A stretch of DNA of 5,375 nucleotides from Gammaproteobacteria bacterium (lineage in GTDB: Bacteria > Pseudomonadota > Gammaproteobacteria > Pseudomonadales > Azotimanducaceae). The notes below the pieces were generated by a model. It saw only the letters and a program-made list of their open reading frames with translations, was not told the origin of the DNA and made no database searches. The DNA is taken from positions 1 through 5,375 of the forward strand of contig QIDL01000582.1 in the NCBI GenBank assembly GCA_003228415.1. The letters are read 5' to 3'. The position numbers were made by a program, and so were the translations under genes. Shown here in pieces: positions 1-5,375 of this stretch (position 1 is the stretch's first letter; every line of letters starts with the position of its first letter).

Positions 1-1967
<1,967 letters not shown>

Positions 1968-1975
1968 ACCCGTCG

Positions 1976-2010
1976 CTTACCTTACCTTGTACCTGCCTGT
2001 TACCTCACCT
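1976..2010 (+). other. Pyrimidine-rich, G-poor segment with repeated TACCT in the nrdA-nrdB spacer
   Basis: Just after the nrdA stop codon the spacer becomes C/T-rich with few G residues and contains four TACCT pentamers (1978-1982, 1983-1987, 1990-1994, 2001-2005). No reading frame or known RNA family is recognisable. A C-rich, G-poor unstructured RNA followed by a hairpin could be a Rho loading or sRNA contact region, but this is inference. It may also be a neutral spacer. Confidence 0.3.
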
Positions 2011-2011
2011 C

Positions 2012-2032
2012 TCCTCTTGACTCACAAGAGGA
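2012..2032 (+). promoter_or_regulatory. Intercistronic hairpin between nrdA and nrdB
   Basis: TCCTCTTG (2012-2019) pairs perfectly with CAAGAGGA (2025-2032) around the 5-base loop ACTCA, giving an 8-bp stem. No U-run follows, so it is not a typical intrinsic terminator. It sits 22 bases before the nrdB start codon, upstream of the nrdB ribosome binding site, and leaves that site free. Possible roles are protecting mRNA ends or setting the NrdA:NrdB ratio. The function is not shown by the sequence. Confidence 0.5.
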
Positions 2033-2038
2033 CTCATC

Positions 2039-2044
2039 GAAGAG
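2039..2044 (+). promoter_or_regulatory. Ribosome binding site of nrdB
   Basis: GAAGAG lies 10 bases before the ATG at 2055 and is a moderate Shine-Dalgarno match. It supports the start at 2055 over the later in-frame ATG codons at 2094 and 2097. The protein start it gives (MLSWDD) also resembles NrdB proteins of pseudomonads. Confidence 0.55.
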
Positions 2045-2054
2045 TAGAAAGCGT

Positions 2055-3335
2055 ATGTTGAGCTGGGACGACTACAACGAAGAAAAATCGGACTCCATGA
2101 TGGATTCGATCATGGCGGGTGCACCAATACCAGAGTCAATACCTGAGTCAATACCTGAGTCAATCGAGGATCCCATCAAGACCAATCTGGCGGCACCAAT
2201 CGAGGTCGTCAAGGTGGCCGAACTCGTGCTGGACACCGCCGAGCCATCTGCGCTGGCAGAGGCAGCGGCCGTAGTGGCCGAGCTCGAACCACCCATGGTT
2301 TCAGACAATGCCGACTACAGCCGGGTCACCGTCGATCAAAAACGCATGATCAACTGCCGGGCAGATCTGAACCAGCTGGTCCCTTTTAAATACGACTGGG
2401 CCTGGCAGAAATATCTGGATGGCTGCGCCAATCACTGGATGCCGCAGGAAGTGAACATGAGTGCGGATATTTCACTGTGGAAGTCGGAGGACGGACTGAC
2501 AGAAGACGAGCGGACCGTGGTAAAGCGCAGTCTTGGTTTTTTCTCCACCGCCGACTCTCTGGTCGCGAACAATCTGGTACTGGCCATCTACCGACTCATC
2601 ACCAATCCGGAGTGCCGCCAGTATCTGCTGCGCCAGGCTTTCGAGGAGGCCATCCATACCCACGCCTATCAGTACTGCATCGAGTCTCTCGGTATGGATG
2701 AGGGTGAGATCTTCAATATGTACCACGAAGTACCCGCCGTGGCTCGCAAGGCTTCCTGGGCGCTGAAATATACCCGGGAAATTTCCGACCCTGCTTTCAA
2801 CACCGGCACATCGATAGCAGATAAAGCACTGTTGAAGAACCTGGTCGCCTACTATTGCGTACTCGAAGGGATTTTCTTCTACTGCGGCTTCTCGCAGATA
2901 CTTTCCATGGGACGCCGAAACAAGATGACAGGCACATCGGAGCAGTTTCAATACATTCTTCGCGACGAATCGATGCATGTTAATTTTGGAATCGACGTGA
3001 TCAACCAGATCAAACTGGAAAGTCCCGAGCTTTGGGATGAGGATATGCAGACACTATCCCGGCAGATGATTCTCGAAGGCACTCAACTCGAAATCGAATA
3101 CGCCAAGGACACCATGCCTCGAGGAATACTTGGCATGAATGCCAACATGATGGCCGAGTATCTGCAGTTCATTGCCAACCGACGCCTGGCACAGATCGGC
3201 CTGCCGGAGCAGTTCCCGGGAGCGAAGAACCCGTTTCCCTGGATGTCAGAAATCATGGATCTGAAGAAAGAGAAAAATTTCTTCGAAACTCGCGTTACCG
3301 AATACCAGACTGGCGGCGCGCTGAGCTGGGACTGA
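2055..3335 (+). CDS. nrdB: Ribonucleoside-diphosphate reductase class Ia, small (beta/R2) subunit
   Basis: NrdB houses the di-iron centre and stable tyrosyl radical that activates NrdA. The gene is complete, with 426 residues. The iron ligands are all visible: D167 (FFSTAD), E198 and H201 (EEAIH), E271 (VLEGIFFY), and E305 and H308 (RDESMH). The radical tyrosine is Y205, seven residues after E198, as Y122 is after E115 in E. coli. Ligand spacings of 31, 73 and 34 residues equal those of the Chlamydia trachomatis R2, but that protein has Phe at the radical position and this one keeps Tyr. W128 (HWMPQEV) corresponds to the radical-transfer Trp48, and Y417 near the C-terminus to Tyr356. The last residues, GALSWD, form the expected NrdA-binding tail. 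Residues 1 to about 90 are an acidic, Ala/Pro/Ser-rich extension with a PESI repeat (26-37) and are probably disordered. The start at 2055 is supported by GAAGAG upstream. An intrinsic terminator follows the gene, so it ends the nrdAB transcript. Confidence 0.98.
   Translation: MLSWDDYNEEKSDSMMDSIMAGAPIPESIPESIPESIEDPIKTNLAAPIEVVKVAELVLDTAEPSALAEAAAVVAELEPPMVSDNADYSRVTVDQKRMINCRADLNQLVPFKYDWAWQKYLDGCANHWMPQEVNMSADISLWKSEDGLTEDERTVVKRSLGFFSTADSLVANNLVLAIYRLITNPECRQYLLRQAFEEAIHTHAYQYCIESLGMDEGEIFNMYHEVPAVARKASWALKYTREISDPAFNTGTSIADKALLKNLVAYYCVLEGIFFYCGFSQILSMGRRNKMTGTSEQFQYILRDESMHVNFGIDVINQIKLESPELWDEDMQTLSRQMILEGTQLEIEYAKDTMPRGILGMNANMMAEYLQFIANRRLAQIGLPEQFPGAKNPFPWMSEIMDLKKEKNFFETRVTEYQTGGALSWD
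2130..2165 (+). repeat. 12-bp tandem repeat, three units, inside nrdB
   Basis: Three consecutive 12-base units of the form CCWGAGTCAATM occupy 2130-2141, 2142-2153 and 2154-2165. The first differs from the second at one base and the third at its last base. Each encodes Pro-Glu-Ser-Ile, giving three PESI units at NrdB residues 26-37. The unit length is a multiple of three, so gain or loss of copies keeps the frame. It lies in the variable N-terminal extension, outside the conserved enzyme core. Confidence 0.9.
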
Positions 3336-3379
3336 GTAACCGATAGCCGTTCCTTTCCATAGCACTTCTCGTTACTTTA

Positions 3380-3407
3380 GCCCTTCCACTTCAGGAAGGG
3401 CCTTTTT
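3380..3407 (+). terminator. Intrinsic (Rho-independent) terminator after nrdB
   Basis: GCCCTTCC (3380-3387) pairs perfectly with GGAAGGGC (3394-3401) around the 6-base loop ACTTCA. One C and then five T residues (3403-3407) follow. This is a standard GC-rich stem plus U-tract, 44 bases after the nrdB stop. Unusually, the start codon of the next gene begins at the base after the last T, so terminator and translation start of the acylase gene overlap. Confidence 0.88.
3393..3400 (+). promoter_or_regulatory. Probable ribosome binding site of the acylase gene, inside the terminator stem
   Basis: AGGAAGGG ends 7 bases before the ATG at 3408 and is the only purine-rich Shine-Dalgarno-like sequence near that start. 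Nearly all of it is the 3' arm of the terminator hairpin. In a transcript reading through from nrdB it would be base-paired. It would be free only in a transcript that starts within or after the 5' arm, or if the hairpin is opened. Confidence 0.6.
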
Positions 3408-5375
3408 ATGGCTCGATTCATAGCCCTCGCGACCGCCGGTACGATTGCCTTCTTCACTTTCGGTGTCAGGGCGGAATCCGTAGACATTCCGGCAGACGTT
3501 ACCTACCACCTCAGCGGGCTCTCCCAACCGGCGGAAATCATCGTGGATCATTGGGGCATACCACACATCTATGCGGGTACCCACTACGATGCCTTTTTCG
3601 TGCAGGGATTCAACGCTGCCAGGGACCGCCTCTGGCAGATTGACCTGTGGCGCAGGAGAGGACTCGGCCAACTCGCCGAAGTGCTGGGCGAGAATTATGT
3701 GGAACAGGATCGGGCAGCACGACTGTTTCTCTACCGCGGCGATATGCATTCTGAATGGCTTGCCTACGGATCTGATGCAAAGCAGATCGCCGAATCGTTT
3801 ACCGGTGGGATCAATGCCTTCGTCCACCTGCTCGATGAGTATCCCGAGCTCACACCGCCGGAGTTCGAACTGCTCGACTACCAACCTGCCATCTGGTCAC
3901 CCTCCGATGTGGTTCGAATCCGCAGCAACGGCCTGTGGCGCAACGTCTCGAGCGAGGTGCGCCGGGCGCGAATAGTCTGCGAGCTGGGATTCGAAGCCGC
4001 GCGACTCGTCAAAGTGCTGGAACCGCAGTGGTCCAGCAGCATCCCCGAGGGGCTGGAGCCCTGTAATATTCCCGAGCATGTGCTGGATGACTACCTGCTC
4101 GCCACGGCGCCGGTGACATTCGATGCCCGACATCGGACATCCAGGGGATCCAGCAATCGCAACCAGGCGCTGATCGCGAGATCAAGAGTCGAATCGCTCG
4201 CCGACCACATCGGCAGCAACAACTGGGTGGTAGGGTCGGATCGAACCGATACCGGCCGACCGATACTCGCCGATGATCCTCATCGAGGCCATGCCGTGCC
4301 GTCGCTGCGCTATATCGCCCACCTCAGCGCACCGGGTCTCGATGTCATTGGCGCCGGAGAACCGGCTCTGCCTGGAATTTCCATCGGCCACAATAAATAC
4401 ATCGCCTTCGGGCTCACCATTTTCCCCATTGATCAGGAAGATCTGTACGTCTACGAGAAAGCCCGGTTGAGCAGACGCAACGCTGGCAGCAGCGCACGCC
4501 GAACGGCCTATCTCTATGACGGCCGCGCCGAATCCATCGAGACCATCGAGGAACTGATCCGGGTGCGAGGTGGCGAAGATCAAAGCGTCAGCCTCAGCTA
4601 CACCCGTCACGGCCCGATCATTTTCGAATCCAATCGAGCGCTCTACGCGGTGCGGGCAGCCTGGCTGCAGCCAGGCATGGCGCCCTATTTCGGCAGCATC
4701 GAATACATGCGTGCGCAGAACTGGCGACAGTTTCGCGCCGCGCTGAATCGCTGGGGCGCACCCTCTGAAAATCAGGTATTTGCCGATGTCGACGGCAACA
4801 TCGGCTACAAACCGGCCGGATTGTTTCCGCGCCGGAACAACTGGGATGGTCTGTTGCCGGTACCGGGCGACGGCCGCTACGAGTGGCAGGGGTTCTTCGA
4901 CATGGATGCGCTGCCCGAAGAGTACAACCCGGCACGAGGGTTCACTGGCACGGCCAACGCCATGAACCTGCCTCGGGACTACCCCATTGCAACCCGGCGG
5001 ATCGGGTTCGAGTGGTCGGCGCCCTGGCGTTATCGGCGCCTGTGGGAAGTCTTGTCCAGCCAGCCGCAGCATGGCCTTACCGACTCCCACGATTTGCAGC
5101 GCGACTACCTGTCGATACTTGCCGGGGAAGTGATTTCCCGCCTGCCCGCGGCTGCCGAGCATGGCGACAATCGAGCGCTTGCGCTGCTGAAGGACTGGGA
5201 CGTGACGCTCACCGTGGATTCCAATGCGGCAGCACTGTATGCAGTCTGGTACTACCGCCATCTGCAGCGGGCACTGCTCGAACACCTGCAGCCCGACGCC
5301 GGTGAGTTGCTGACGAGCATGGATTCTCTGGCGCTGTTGACCGCAATGAAGGATCCTGCCGCCCGCCGAGTCGCG
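3408..5375 (+). CDS. Penicillin acylase family (peptidase S45) Ntn-hydrolase, secreted, 3'-partial
   Basis: The frame is open from ATG 3408 to the window end (656 codons). The product is a precursor of the family of penicillin G acylase, cephalosporin acylase and acyl-homoserine-lactone acylases, which cleave amide bonds and mature by self-cleavage into alpha and beta chains. Residues 1-22 look like a Sec signal peptide (Arg3, hydrophobic core, VRA before Glu23), implying a periplasmic enzyme. The alpha region shows VDHWGIPHIYA (46-56) and DRLWQIDLWRR (73-83). The beta chain should begin at S270 in GSNNW, the N-terminal serine nucleophile. ADDPH (288-292) puts His292 at beta-23, as in cephalosporin acylases and PvdQ; E. 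coli penicillin acylase has Gln there. I338 is at beta-69 (oxyanion-hole backbone) and N517 in TANAMN corresponds to the oxyanion Asn. Family members are commonly about 750-850 residues, so some 100-200 residues lie beyond the edge. An in-frame stop at 3378 and the lack of other good starts fix the ATG. The substrate cannot be told. No convincing promoter is visible. Confidence 0.93.
   Translation, partial: MARFIALATAGTIAFFTFGVRAESVDIPADVTYHLSGLSQPAEIIVDHWGIPHIYAGTHYDAFFVQGFNAARDRLWQIDLWRRRGLGQLAEVLGENYVEQDRAARLFLYRGDMHSEWLAYGSDAKQIAESFTGGINAFVHLLDEYPELTPPEFELLDYQPAIWSPSDVVRIRSNGLWRNVSSEVRRARIVCELGFEAARLVKVLEPQWSSSIPEGLEPCNIPEHVLDDYLLATAPVTFDARHRTSRGSSNRNQALIARSRVESLADHIGSNNWVVGSDRTDTGRPILADDPHRGHAVPSLRYIAHLSAPGLDVIGAGEPALPGISIGHNKYIAFGLTIFPIDQEDLYVYEKARLSRRNAGSSARRTAYLYDGRAESIETIEELIRVRGGEDQSVSLSYTRHGPIIFESNRALYAVRAAWLQPGMAPYFGSIEYMRAQNWRQFRAALNRWGAPSENQVFADVDGNIGYKPAGLFPRRNNWDGLLPVPGDGRYEWQGFFDMDALPEEYNPARGFTGTANAMNLPRDYPIATRRIGFEWSAPWRYRRLWEVLSSQPQHGLTDSHDLQRDYLSILAGEVISRLPAAAEHGDNRALALLKDWDVTLTVDSNAAALYAVWYYRHLQRALLEHLQPDAGELLTSMDSLALLTAMKDPAARRVA
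4659..4676. repeat. 18-bp perfect palindrome within the acylase gene
   Basis: GCCTGGCTGCAGCCAGGC equals its own reverse complement over all 18 bases, with no spacer. It lies inside the acylase coding region and encodes part of AAWLQPGM in the beta chain. No other copy was noticed in the window. It could be a chance product of codon choice or a dimeric protein-binding site. Only the symmetry is certain. Confidence 0.6.

Noticed and set aside
3350..3378. Possible sigma-70 promoter for the acylase (TTCCTT, 17 bases, TACTTT)
   Set aside because: Only two bases of the -35 and three of the -10 box match the consensus, which is no better than chance in this A/T-richer spacer.
3372..3884. Minus-strand open frame of 170 codons ending near the nrdB terminator
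   Set aside because: It is antisense to the acylase alpha region, whose motifs (DRLWQID and others) are clear on the + strand, and would run through the terminator hairpin.
4182..5285. Long open frame on the minus strand (367 codons) opposite the acylase gene
   Set aside because: The + strand here encodes the conserved acylase beta chain with active-site motifs. The antisense translation shows no recognisable domain, and long antisense frames are common opposite GC-rich coding DNA.

Overview
The window is an ordinary-looking chromosomal stretch from a Gram-negative bacterium, most likely a gammaproteobacterium. The reasons are a ribonucleotide reductase pair of the class Ia type found in pseudomonads and xanthomonads (NrdA ending in CEACQ, NrdB beginning MLSWDD and ending GALSWD), followed by a predicted periplasmic Ntn-hydrolase of the penicillin acylase family. 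By eye the G+C content is in the mid to upper 50s. I cannot name the species.

The layout is three genes, all on the + strand, filling almost the whole window. (1) nrdA, 5'-truncated by the window edge, ends at 1967. Its catalytic barrel and C-terminal redox tail are present, and its N-terminal ATP-cone region lies off the window. (2) An 87-base spacer (1968-2054) holds a pyrimidine-rich TACCT-repeated segment and an 8-bp hairpin, then a ribosome binding site. (3) nrdB, complete, runs 2055-3335. (4) A 72-base spacer (3336-3407) carries a clear intrinsic terminator. (5) A penicillin/acyl-homoserine-lactone acylase family gene starts at 3408, directly after the terminator U-tract, and runs off the 3' edge in an unbroken frame of 656 codons.

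NrdA and NrdB form one enzyme. NrdB makes the tyrosyl radical at its di-iron site and passes it to the active-site cysteine of NrdA, which reduces ribonucleoside diphosphates to deoxyribonucleotides for DNA synthesis. The acylase has no obvious functional link to this pathway and looks like a separate unit, although its only plausible ribosome binding site lies inside the hairpin that terminates the nrdAB transcript.

I see no mobile element, CRISPR array, tRNA, rRNA or clear new multi-gene system. The most interesting points are the terminator/ribosome-binding-site overlap before the acylase, the long N-terminal extension of NrdB that starts with a copy of the protein's own C-terminal motif and contains a tandem PESI repeat, and the nrdA-nrdB intercistronic spacer.
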